From contig CAZCZY010000010.1 in the NCBI GenBank assembly GCA_964503525.1, positions 1 through 32,080 of the forward strand: a stretch of DNA of 32,080 nucleotides, in the 5' to 3' direction. Each line of letters begins with the position of its first letter. The stretch's first letter is position 1. Below the pieces are notes generated by a model. That model was given only the letters and a program-made list of their open reading frames with translations. It did not search any database and had not been told where the DNA came from. This DNA comes from CAZCZY01 sp964503525 (GTDB lineage Bacteria; Patescibacteriota; JAUYIX01). The position numbers and the translations under genes are program-made. Positions 7,679 to 15,566 of the stretch are shown here, piece by piece.

Positions 7679-9057
7679 AGGTCCCTCCGCCCAATAATCA
7701 TGGGGTACTCCAAGCTCGCACGCTCAACTACCGTTGCCCTGGTCGAGATCTTTGTGTCAGCTAAGTAATATGTAATTGGGATAACCAATCTAAAGGTAGA
7801 TCCGTGACTTGAGTGGATCAATACCGTGCCAATAATTTCTGAGGAGGCCGTAAGTATTTTTGTGCGAATTTCACTGGATAACTTTCGGGCTTCGGTCGCC
7901 GTCAAGACTTGATCGAGTGCGTACTGTTTTATAAGCGGCCTTAAACTGGTAAAGCCAATTTTTGTGGCGAAGTCGACATCGATTGAGGTTAATCCAGCAC
8001 CGGTATCCACTTTTGCCTGGGCTTTTACTTTTTTGCCGCTGCGACTTACCAACTCAACGTTCTCGACCGTTCCAAGGACGTGGCGACCGGATAAGTCTTC
8101 AACGCGACGATCAATGTCACCGCCAAATAAATCCTTTGCGAGACGAATTCCCCGTTGCGTATCGGTAATCTTAATACCTTCAACACGCTCAAGGCGGCTG
8201 CCCAGTGGCGCTAGGTTGGCCACTTGAATTTCCAGTCCAGGACGTGCGTTGAGCTCCATTATAATTGGCCCTTTGTCACGGTCGAGGGCGATATCGACTC
8301 CGATAAACCCTAAGCCCGAGGCCTCACTCGCATTGACCGCAATTTGTAAAATTTCATCCCAAAAAGGTACAACCAAATCCAACAGCGGTGCACCGGTATC
8401 TGGGTGAGTTTCTATCCGAACACGACGCGGCTTCTTAACAATAGCGTGAGTGGCCCGCCCGGTGGCTAGATCAATACCAACAGCCACTGCACCTTGAGCG
8501 ACATTTGCTTTTCCATGTGAAGAGGCGGTCGGTAGACGCACCATCGACATGACCGGCACGCGGTTAAAAACAATTACGCGAATATCTGGAATCCCCCGAT
8601 AGGTTACGGCCTCAAAGGCCGAATGGAGCTTGATGCGCTCTTCGATAAACGCGATATCGGGCGAGTTAGTTAACGAAAAGCGTCCGTCCAAAATATCGCG
8701 GATATGTTCGTTTAATTTTGAGACTGGCCACTCTGTGCGGTCGACTGCAATATACGTGGGTTCTTCACCCGCTAAAACCTTTTTGCGATGACGGATAACG
8801 ATAATGCCGCCACCCCCAAAGCCCCGATTGGGCTTGATCACAAACGAACTCGGCAAGCGATCCCATCTAAAACCTTGAAGATCCCGCGCCCGCGTTACCA
8901 CTGCGTAAATTTTTTGCGTGGGAATGCCGTGTTGCTCTAATACTTTTTTTGTAAGCAGCTTGTCATCCGCAATGCGAATTGCCTTGCGTCGGTTGTAGGG
9001 ACGCAAAAAGCGCAAGTTGCGAGCGTTCATGCCGAGGATTGTGAGTTTGCGGGCCAT
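7633..9057 (-). CDS. ATP-grasp ligase (sugar-transfer-associated/RimK-like) fused to a RimB-like aspartic peptidase domain
   Basis: 474 aa. N-terminal ATP-grasp domain (about 1-300): IKPNRGFGGGGI (residues 74-85) as the nucleotide-binding loop, FIEERI, PDIRVIVF, and the metal-binding MELNARPG block (267-274). C-terminal domain (about 325-474): AKVDTGA (348-354) and YPMIIGRRDLQNFLIDP (451-467), the pattern of the RimB/DUF785 'ATP-dependent zinc protease' family, which has a retropepsin-like fold. ATP-grasp ligases of this type form amide bonds, often adding glutamate; the RimB-like part may trim or process the product. The two activities are usually separate genes, so the fusion is notable. 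It lies 33 nt downstream of the PKD-7TM gene in the same operon. Its substrate is unknown. Confidence 0.85.
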   Translation of the reverse strand: MARKLTILGMNARNLRFLRPYNRRKAIRIADDKLLTKKVLEQHGIPTQKIYAVVTRARDLQGFRWDRLPSSFVIKPNRGFGGGGIIVIRHRKKVLAGEEPTYIAVDRTEWPVSKLNEHIRDILDGRFSLTNSPDIAFIEERIKLHSAFEAVTYRGIPDIRVIVFNRVPVMSMVRLPTASSHGKANVAQGAVAVGIDLATGRATHAIVKKPRRVRIETHPDTGAPLLDLVVPFWDEILQIAVNASEASGLGFIGVDIALDRDKGPIIMELNARPGLEIQVANLAPLGSRLERVEGIKITDTQRGIRLAKDLFGGDIDRRVEDLSGRHVLGTVENVELVSRSGKKVKAQAKVDTGAGLTSIDVDFATKIGFTSLRPLIKQYALDQVLTATEARKLSSEIRTKILTASSEIIGTVLIHSSHGSTFRLVIPITYYLADTKISTRATVVERASLEYPMIIGRRDLQNFLIDPALERGRK

Positions 9058-9090
9058 GGTGTTGTACCGTTAGCGCGACAGCAAGATTGG

Positions 9091-10728
9091 CTACGGCAAC
9101 TTAGATAACCGTCTCACCTGTCTAAAACGGTAGAGCTCCGTTAGTCGCAGCCCGCCCCACCGACCCAAGAAATAGTTAATCACGATCGTCAAGAAAATTA
9201 TTTCTGGATAGGCCAAGATTAAGCTTTGGAAGGGATCCCAACTCACCAGCAAATAGGTCAGTATCGACAAGATGAGCGTCTCACCAGTTAAGAATGCCGC
9301 CGATAAAAAGCCCTGCTCAATTTGTGCCGAGACAAATTGCTCGGCCAGGGCAACCATGATCAGAATAGGAAAGACCGCGATGGCCACAAATGTTGTCTGA
9401 TTGGTGTAGGCGCCGACCGCAAGCAAGCCCAAAATGGCAAATGAAATCATGGTTAAGACTATGGCTAGTCGTGGAATATAACTGATGCGAACCTTCCTGA
9501 GAAAAAATCTAAAAAGTGTCCCCACGGCCAACACCACAAAAAATACGGTTAGGCCGTAGGTCAGGCCGAGCGCCAAAAAAGACAACGTTACTATGGTCGG
9601 AATATAGATTCCAAAAGCGCGTAATCCAATGACTTGGCGCGCAAACGCAAATATTGTCGCAATGATCGGCAACATTAAAATTAGGACAATTGTGTTGACC
9701 GGCACACCTTTGTTGACCATGAAGTTCACCAAGAACGACATAAAGTTTAGGGGCGTGAGGTCTTTTATGGCTCGCTCTGAAAAAGTTCCAATTAACTTTA
9801 CTTCCGTACCAGTTTTTTGGACGCGTCCTAGTAGTTGATCTACGGTCGGCGCTTCAATGACCGCGTCTAGCGACGTAGCGTTGGTGAGTAAAATATACCG
9901 TGGGCGCAACACATCAAAAGTGCTTTGTGCGATACGAGAAATGACCGCAAATGAGTCCGTTAAGGTGACAACGGCCTTATCGTCCAGTTGAAGCGTACTT
10001 AGACTTGGAACTAATTGTGCAAATTTTGATAGTGCATTTAGTCCGGTGTCTCCCGTAGTCCAGTCAACAATAATGTCAGCCCGTCCAATATCCTCTACAC
10101 TTTCTACCAACAAACGCGAGAGCTCGTCCTCACGTAAAAAATCAGTTCCGGCGGTACGATCTTCAATCACGATTAATAAACGATCCTCGCGCTCAGCCCG
10201 TCGGCGTAGTTCATTAACTTGGTCCTCGCTGGTGATCGGGTCGGTGATAAGAACCACACTTTGATCAAAAATTTTTATGGTTGCCTGATCGGTAAAAATT
10301 TGGCCCTCAATGGTCATAGTAAGCGTGACTGTATATTCGCCGCGGCGCTTATAGCTGTGCCGAACGATGTCGCCGGGTGAGGCTACGCCGTCATCAAACG
10401 TCCATTCATAGGTGGCAACTTTTCCATCCGGGACAACCGACCCACTGGCATCAAAAATCAACTCCTGCGCAATTAACCCATTCTGATCCTCGCCTGCGTT
10501 GGCTTGGGGCTGCACAACCAGGATGGTTGTGGGCGCTAGTGTTGGTTCGTCTACCGGTGCTTGCGCGTGCACTTTTGCAACATGGCCGTTCGTCGCGGTA
10601 ACAACAATCCCGATAAACGCAATCACTCCCAGGAGGCCTAAAATACCCAAGGATCCTAAGAACCGTTTTTTGCTGCGGACTAGAAGGCGCCCGCCGAGCG
10701 GAGTTTGTTTATGATTTGGCATGTTCAT
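9091..10728 (-). CDS. PKD domain - 7TM (7TM_transglut-type) membrane protein
   Basis: 545 aa. An N-terminal TM/signal anchor (about 23-45) is followed by a PKD domain (about 75-155; FDASGSVVPDGKVATYEWTFDDG, YTVTLT), then an extracytoplasmic alpha/beta region (155-340). The C-terminal 7TM block (about 345-545) matches the helices usually fused to an inactive transglutaminase (RQVIGLRAFGIYIP, GGLRLTELYRFRQ). In other bacteria such 7TM proteins neighbour ATP-grasp ligases and RimB-like peptidases, as here. The usual inactive transglutaminase part is not recognisable; a PKD plus an unassigned domain occupies that place. The start at 10728 or 10722 overlaps the end of ruvC by 20 or 14 nt, indicating translational coupling. 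A role in exporting or sensing the ligase product is inference. Confidence 0.82.
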   Translation of the reverse strand: MNMPNHKQTPLGGRLLVRSKKRFLGSLGILGLLGVIAFIGIVVTATNGHVAKVHAQAPVDEPTLAPTTILVVQPQANAGEDQNGLIAQELIFDASGSVVPDGKVATYEWTFDDGVASPGDIVRHSYKRRGEYTVTLTMTIEGQIFTDQATIKIFDQSVVLITDPITSEDQVNELRRRAEREDRLLIVIEDRTAGTDFLREDELSRLLVESVEDIGRADIIVDWTTGDTGLNALSKFAQLVPSLSTLQLDDKAVVTLTDSFAVISRIAQSTFDVLRPRYILLTNATSLDAVIEAPTVDQLLGRVQKTGTEVKLIGTFSERAIKDLTPLNFMSFLVNFMVNKGVPVNTIVLILMLPIIATIFAFARQVIGLRAFGIYIPTIVTLSFLALGLTYGLTVFFVVLAVGTLFRFFLRKVRISYIPRLAIVLTMISFAILGLLAVGAYTNQTTFVAIAVFPILIMVALAEQFVSAQIEQGFLSAAFLTGETLILSILTYLLVSWDPFQSLILAYPEIIFLTIVINYFLGRWGGLRLTELYRFRQVRRLSKLP

Positions 10729-11206
10729 ATTTTACCAGTTTTACCAAACCAGCATGGCACACCGCGAGAGCTAATGCATCTGCCGCATCATCGGGCTGTG
10801 GAATGCTGGGCAATTTAAAAATTAGTCGAACAGCGGTCCCCACGGAGAGTTTATCCGCCCCACCATTACCCGTAACCGCCCTTTTAACTTCTGTTGGCGC
10901 ATATTCGTGCAACGGAATCCGAGCCTCCCCGAGTGTCAGCAGTATTACGCCTCGCGCTTGACCTACTGCCAGCGCGCTCGTTGTGTTGTGCACAAACACC
11001 AAGCGCTCGACCGCTGCTGATTCTGGTGAGTGTGTGACAATTAAATGGCGTAAATCTTTTTGTAACTCTAAAAGTCTTTCCTCAAGCGGTAAGCCGGCTT
11101 TTGTTTTAATACATCCATATTCCAGCGCGCGCATATCGTGACCATCGATGTCTACGAGGGCATAGCCCGTTCGTTCTATGCCGGGGTCAATTGCGATGAC
11201 ACGCAT
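10709..11206 (-). CDS. ruvC: crossover junction endodeoxyribonuclease RuvC
   Basis: 165 aa, normal length. RuvC is the RNase H-fold dimer that cuts Holliday junctions symmetrically. Catalytic acidic residues are visible: D7 in IAIDPGIERTGYA, the Glu in AAVERLVFVHN, and the C-terminal DDAADALALAVCH pair. The QARGVILL and PTEVKRAVTGNGGADK segments are typical of the family. It follows yebC by 20 nt, and its 3' end overlaps the PKD-7TM gene start. ruvA, commonly next to ruvC, is not here. Confidence 0.97.
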   Translation of the reverse strand: MRVIAIDPGIERTGYALVDIDGHDMRALEYGCIKTKAGLPLEERLLELQKDLRHLIVTHSPESAAVERLVFVHNTTSALAVGQARGVILLTLGEARIPLHEYAPTEVKRAVTGNGGADKLSVGTAVRLIFKLPSIPQPDDAADALALAVCHAGLVKLVKYEHAKS

Positions 11207-11226
11207 GCTCGTAGAAATAATCTGCG

Positions 11227-11940
11227 TTAAAAATTTGTGGCCACATTTTGGACATCATCACGCTCATCTAATTCTGTGAGTAGGTCGGCCATCGCCTTTC
11301 TTAGATCGTCCGAAGAAAATTTCATTGTGGTTTGTGGGATGTAATCAAACGCTGCCGGCCCAACAGTGTATTTTTTTTCTAACTCAGCACGAACAGCACT
11401 GACCTTATTTGGCGCAGTCAATATCTCAAGGCCATCATCTATCTCGCGCACGTCGTCGGCCCCGGCATCAATTGCCGCGAGTTCAGCTTCCTCGCGCGCA
11501 TGCGGCAACACCGTAACCACAAAAACTCCTTTGCGTGAGAATTGCCAGCGCTGACTACTGCCCTCAGCAAGTTTTGCGCCAAATCTTTGTAGAAGGGGTC
11601 GCAAGTCGCCAATGGTTCGGTTCTTGTTGTCCGTAATGGCTTCAATAATAATTGCTGCTCCCTCAGGTCCGACAGCATCATAGGTAATTTCTTCTACAGC
11701 GGCTCCAGCAATTTCGCCGGTCCCTCGTTTTACTGCCCGAGAAATATTTTCATTGGGCACATCGTTTTCGCGCGCCTTTTCCATCAAAAAACGCAATGTT
11801 GGATTGGCGGAGGGGTCTCCACCTCCTTGCCGCGCCGCAACGGTAATCAAATTGGAGAGCTTGGTAAAAAGCTTTCCTCGCGCCGAGTCGCTCACGGCTT
11901 TAGCCCGTTTTGTTGTGGCCCACTTGGAGTGTCCTGACAT
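11227..11940 (-). CDS. YebC/PmpR family transcription/translation factor
   Basis: 237 aa, normal family length. Starts MSGHSKWATTKRAKAV, the conserved YebC N-terminus, followed by SNLITVAARQGGGDPSANPTLR and the central ITDNKNRT-DLR motif. YebC-family proteins act as transcriptional regulators or, for some members, relieve ribosome stalling at proline stretches; which applies here is not visible. It is the first gene of the yebC-ruvC operon, a common pairing. A TTGACA upstream could be a -35 but no good -10 matches. Confidence 0.95.
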   Translation of the reverse strand: MSGHSKWATTKRAKAVSDSARGKLFTKLSNLITVAARQGGGDPSANPTLRFLMEKARENDVPNENISRAVKRGTGEIAGAAVEEITYDAVGPEGAAIIIEAITDNKNRTIGDLRPLLQRFGAKLAEGSSQRWQFSRKGVFVVTVLPHAREEAELAAIDAGADDVREIDDGLEILTAPNKVSAVRAELEKKYTVGPAAFDYIPQTTMKFSSDDLRKAMADLLTELDERDDVQNVATNF

Positions 11941-12099
11941 ATAGATATTTGTTGTTGCTCACGTAATGATGAAGCTCTCGTACCATCTGTCAATGCTTAG
12001 CAATGTCTCGTTAAGCCCAGGCCCCACTTGAATGCCCGTAGCGCTCTCGCCATACGCCATCGTCCTTACAGCAATACGCCACAGCGTTGACAATGTGTG

Positions 12100-12105
12100 T
12101 ATACT
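12100..12105 (+). promoter_or_regulatory. -10 box upstream of PBP1A
   Basis: TATACT at 12100-12105 sits about 37 bp before the PBP1A ATG, predicting a leader of about 30 nt. TTGACA at 12087-12092 is too close (7 bp) to be its -35. This region is shared with the divergent yebC operon. Confidence 0.35.
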
Positions 12106-12142
12106 ATGACATGGTTAGTCGACTCTAAACGTCTAAAACGCT

Positions 12143-14926
12143 ATGACTGCAGCTTTTAAGAGAAGCCGTTGGGCTCGAACACGTCGTCTAGAAAAACAAG
12201 CTACCTCACGTAATGAGAGTAACTTAGCTAATCATGTAGCAAGCCGACGCTTGCGACAAAGCCGACGCAAAACCGAAATTACGAAAATGGCAGTGCGTAT
12301 CAGCATTGCCCTGGTTGTATTTATGATCATCGTCGTAGGATCAGCGTTCGCTTATTTTGCAAAAGATCTTCCAACGGCTGATGGTATTCGTAACCGACCC
12401 ATTGACGAGTCAACAAAAATTTACGCACGGGATGGCAAAACAATCCTCTTTGAGATTTTTGGCGAAGAGCGGCGCACCAGCATTCCATTTGAGGAAATAC
12501 CAGACAATGTAAAAAAGGCGACGGTCGCTATTGAGGACGATGATTTTTACCGGCACCATGGCGTAGATTTCCGTGGTATTTTGCGGGCCGTCTATAACAA
12601 TTTTACGGGGGGTTCCGTCCAAGGAGGCTCAACGATCACACAACAATTGGTCAAAAATGCCATCCTTACCAGCGAGCGCACACTCACACGCAAGGTTAAA
12701 GAGGTAATCCTCGCCATTGAGATCGAACAAAAATTTTCTAAAGACGAAATATTAGGGCTATATCTCAACGAAATTCCCTATGGGTCAAATGCTTATGGTA
12801 TTGAGGCCGCTGCGCAAACTTATTTTGATAAAGAAGCCAAGGAATTAACGCTCGCCGAGTCGGCACTCGTAGCCTCGTTACCACAAAGTCCAACACGTTT
12901 GTCGCCGTTTGGTCCTAATAAAGAGGAACTGCTTGGGCGCAAAGATTTTGTCTTAGAGCGAATGGAAAAACTTGGCATGATCACTCAGGAAGAAATGGAA
13001 GATGCCCAAAAAGAAGAGTTGGCGTTTACCAAACAAAAAATTGAAATAAAAGCCCCTCATTTTGTATTTTGGGTTAAGGAGCTGCTGGTAGAAAAATATG
13101 GCGAGAACGTTGTTGAGCGCGGTGGCCTAAAAGTAACAACGTCACTGGATCCAAAGCTGCAAGAAATTGCTGAGAAGGCTGTTCGAGAAGGGGCAAAGCG
13201 CAATGAGGAACAGTATGGTGCCCAAAACGCCGCCCTTGTCGCGATTGAACCAAAAACTGGACAGGTTATGGCGTATGTTGGCTCACGAGATTATTTTTCT
13301 GACGAAATCGACGGTAGTGTCGACATTCCACGAAGCATGCAACAGGTTGGCTCCTCCTTTAAGCCGTATGAGTACGCAGTAGCATTTGCAAAGGGCTACC
13401 CACCGTCAACTATGCTGCATGACCTCGTAACAGATTTTGGTGGCAACTATAAGCCGCTTGATTATGACAAGGGACAGCGTGGTTTTGTGAGCATGCGCAG
13501 CGCTCTTCAGATGTCACTCAACATCCCCGCCGTTGAGACGACATATTTGGCAGGCTTAGATAATGTACTGGATTTTGTGCATAAACTAGGCGTTAGCGAT
13601 CTAAATGATCGAGATAGTTACGGCTTGGCAATCGGTTTGGGTGCTGGTGAGATAAAACTCGTTGATCACGTCTATGCCTTTAGTACCTTTGGTAATGAAG
13701 GTCGCAAGGTCCCACGCACCGCCATCATTAAAGTAGAAGACCCCAGTGGCAAGATTTTGGAGGAGTGGACACAAACCGACGGCGAACAAGTCATGGATCG
13801 TAATGTTGCGCTGACATTAAACAACGTACTATCGGACGATGGAGCGCGCGCTCCGATTTTTGGCGCGGGTGGACCACTGACATTGCCTGACCGTAAGGTT
13901 GCAGCAAAAAGCGGTACTACAGAAAACAACACAGACGGACTGGCCATCGGGTATGTACCTCAGCTCGCAACGGGTATTTGGGTCGGCAATAATGACAACA
14001 AACCATTCCCCGGTGGCGATGGCTCTTTTTCGGCTGGGCCAATTTTTCATGAGTTTATGGTAAACGCCCTCAAAGATACCGAGGCAGAATGGTATGCAGA
14101 CCCCGAGTCGATCCCCGCTGGTAAGCCGGTCTTGGCAGGTAAACCGGGCGGTAAGGGCGAAAAAATTCGCATTAGCAAGATTGATGGTAAGCGCGCGCCG
14201 GCTGACTTACCAGAAAATTATGTCGAGGAAAAAGAGTTTACTGAGTATCACAGTATTTTGCACTATGTAGAAAAAGATAATCCGCAAGGTCCATACCCAA
14301 GCAACCCAGAATCAGATCCCATGTACAAAAACTGGGAAGCCGCGGTTAAGGGTCACAAGAAAAAAGATGGCGAGCCACCCAAAGAAACAAGTCCATTTGG
14401 TGCTGCAGAAGTTCAACCCAAGATTTCTATAATTCAGCCCTCGGCTGGGTCTATTGTTACGAGTAATAACGTTACAGTGGTAGCCAGCGTTACTGCTGTG
14501 GCTGGACTTGGTTCGGTCACGTTTTCTTTAGATGGAACTGTGGTCGGGTCAACGGCCAGTGAACCCTTTGCGGTAACATTTTCTCCGAGCACTTCTAATG
14601 GTTTTCATACGTTATCCGCAAATGTGACCGACAAATATGGCGGCAAGGCCGAGACTTCTATTGATATACAAGTCCAAGTTGATGGCACGCCGCCGACAGC
14701 CGTACTATCGATGAGTCCTGCAGGGGTAATAGTAAATGTTGACGGTGGCGGGTCATCCGACAATGTTGGCGTAGTCAGTTACTCTTGGGATTTTGGCGAT
14801 GGCGCTAGCGCAAGTGGGGTCACCGCATCCCACACGTACGCGCCAGGTACGTATACAATCACACTAACCGTGGCTGACGCGGCCGGCAATACAAACAACA
14901 CAACTACCAGCGTAACGATACCCTAG
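12143..14926 (+). CDS. class A penicillin-binding protein 1A with C-terminal Big-like and PKD domains
   Basis: 927 aa. Bifunctional peptidoglycan glycosyltransferase/transpeptidase anchored in the membrane. A basic cytoplasmic N-tail is followed by a TM helix (about 52-72). The GT51 domain has the catalytic Glu in EDDDFYRHHGVD (131-142) and GGSTITQQLVKN (161-172). The transpeptidase domain has SSFK (Ser404, Lys407), SLN (458-460) and KSGTT (589-593). After about 740 come a bacterial Ig-like domain and a PKD domain (835-927), probably surface-adhesive or wall-binding extras. The start at 12143 has no SD. The stop is 1 nt before the DarA-like gene, so the pair forms an operon. Confidence 0.95.
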   Translation: MTAAFKRSRWARTRRLEKQATSRNESNLANHVASRRLRQSRRKTEITKMAVRISIALVVFMIIVVGSAFAYFAKDLPTADGIRNRPIDESTKIYARDGKTILFEIFGEERRTSIPFEEIPDNVKKATVAIEDDDFYRHHGVDFRGILRAVYNNFTGGSVQGGSTITQQLVKNAILTSERTLTRKVKEVILAIEIEQKFSKDEILGLYLNEIPYGSNAYGIEAAAQTYFDKEAKELTLAESALVASLPQSPTRLSPFGPNKEELLGRKDFVLERMEKLGMITQEEMEDAQKEELAFTKQKIEIKAPHFVFWVKELLVEKYGENVVERGGLKVTTSLDPKLQEIAEKAVREGAKRNEEQYGAQNAALVAIEPKTGQVMAYVGSRDYFSDEIDGSVDIPRSMQQVGSSFKPYEYAVAFAKGYPPSTMLHDLVTDFGGNYKPLDYDKGQRGFVSMRSALQMSLNIPAVETTYLAGLDNVLDFVHKLGVSDLNDRDSYGLAIGLGAGEIKLVDHVYAFSTFGNEGRKVPRTAIIKVEDPSGKILEEWTQTDGEQVMDRNVALTLNNVLSDDGARAPIFGAGGPLTLPDRKVAAKSGTTENNTDGLAIGYVPQLATGIWVGNNDNKPFPGGDGSFSAGPIFHEFMVNALKDTEAEWYADPESIPAGKPVLAGKPGGKGEKIRISKIDGKRAPADLPENYVEEKEFTEYHSILHYVEKDNPQGPYPSNPESDPMYKNWEAAVKGHKKKDGEPPKETSPFGAAEVQPKISIIQPSAGSIVTSNNVTVVASVTAVAGLGSVTFSLDGTVVGSTASEPFAVTFSPSTSNGFHTLSANVTDKYGGKAETSIDIQVQVDGTPPTAVLSMSPAGVIVNVDGGGSSDNVGVVSYSWDFGDGASASGVTASHTYAPGTYTITLTVADAAGNTNNTTTSVTIP

Positions 14927-14927
14927 T

Positions 14928-15275
14928 ATGACTTCAAAATTAGCCATCATTATAGCCAATCGGGATGTTGAGCGAACACTTACTAACGCCTTACTTGCTG
15001 AAAAATTTTTTCTTACCCGAATTGGCTCACGTGGCGGTTTCTTGCGGAAGAAAAACATAACGTTACTTCTGGGACTAGCTGAGGAACGTGTCGAAAAACT
15101 ACTCTCTATTGTTACGACAGTGGGTAGCGAAAAGAATTCTCTCGTTAGTGCAGATACTGAGGCACCGCTTGCGACCGAAGCGGGGCTACCGGAACTACCC
15201 CTTGGTGCAGCCGCGCTCCGCACTGGTGGTGCAACTGTTTTTATTCTTGCTGTAGAAAAAACCTTACGGGTCTAG
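14928..15275 (+). CDS. DarA-like PII-type cyclic-di-AMP receptor
   Basis: 115 aa. PII-like trimeric fold of the DarA/PstA (DUF970) family, which binds c-di-AMP. Visible features: N-terminal KLAIIIANRD, the LLAEKFFLTRIGSRGGFLRKKN binding segment with the conserved GGFL and Asn followed by a Thr, the GLAEERVEKLLSIV helix, a long variable loop (about 65-95) and the C-terminal GGATVFILAVEKT strand. These match the residues that contact c-di-AMP in characterised DarA. It is separated by 1 nt from PBP1A, which suggests a link between wall synthesis and nucleotide signalling. No diadenylate cyclase is in the window. Its 3' end overlaps the convergent DciA-like gene by 12 nt. Confidence 0.8.
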   Translation: MTSKLAIIIANRDVERTLTNALLAEKFFLTRIGSRGGFLRKKNITLLLGLAEERVEKLLSIVTTVGSEKNSLVSADTEAPLATEAGLPELPLGAAALRTGGATVFILAVEKTLRV

Positions 15276-15566
15276 TCGGGCTCGCGTAACGACTCGCTCA
15301 ATAATAGGTTGGCCCAGTGTGGTATTGAGCGCCACGAGAATTTTTGGCCGGTAAAAACTTAGTGTGGCAAGTGCAGATCCGCTGGGCGCAGATAGTGAGA
15401 GGGTATTGTTTGCATACGATTCAACAATTACGTCGTTAATAATAGTAGGGGGTAGGCACTTTGGGAGGACAGTTTTTGTCGCCTTAATAATCGCAGCCGC
15501 TTCTACCCCTCGCCGTAAATTGTGACGGCGGGCAAAGTTTGTTATGTCAGTGTTAAGCCCCTGCAT
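15264..15566 (-). CDS. DciA-like (DUF721) protein, probable replicative helicase loader
   Basis: 100 aa from ATG 15566, which lies inside the last codons of recF (14-nt overlap, ATG within the recF C-terminal codons), so it is translationally coupled. The longer frame to 15746 only shadows recF. The C-terminal two-thirds has the DUF721 pattern: IIxDVIVESYANNTLSLSAPSGSALATL, then a helix ILVALNTTLG and PIIERVVTRAR. DciA proteins recruit or load DnaB helicase in bacteria lacking DnaC/DnaI. The position directly after recF in a dnaA-dnaN-recF operon supports this. The similarity is modest, so the name is held loosely. It converges with the DarA-like gene. Confidence 0.6.
   Translation of the reverse strand: MQGLNTDITNFARRHNLRRGVEAAAIIKATKTVLPKCLPPTIINDVIVESYANNTLSLSAPSGSALATLSFYRPKILVALNTTLGQPIIERVVTRARLDP

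Noticed and set aside
12087..12092. TTGACA as -35 of the PBP1A promoter
   Set aside because: It is only 7 bp from the TATACT -10 box, too close to pair with it.
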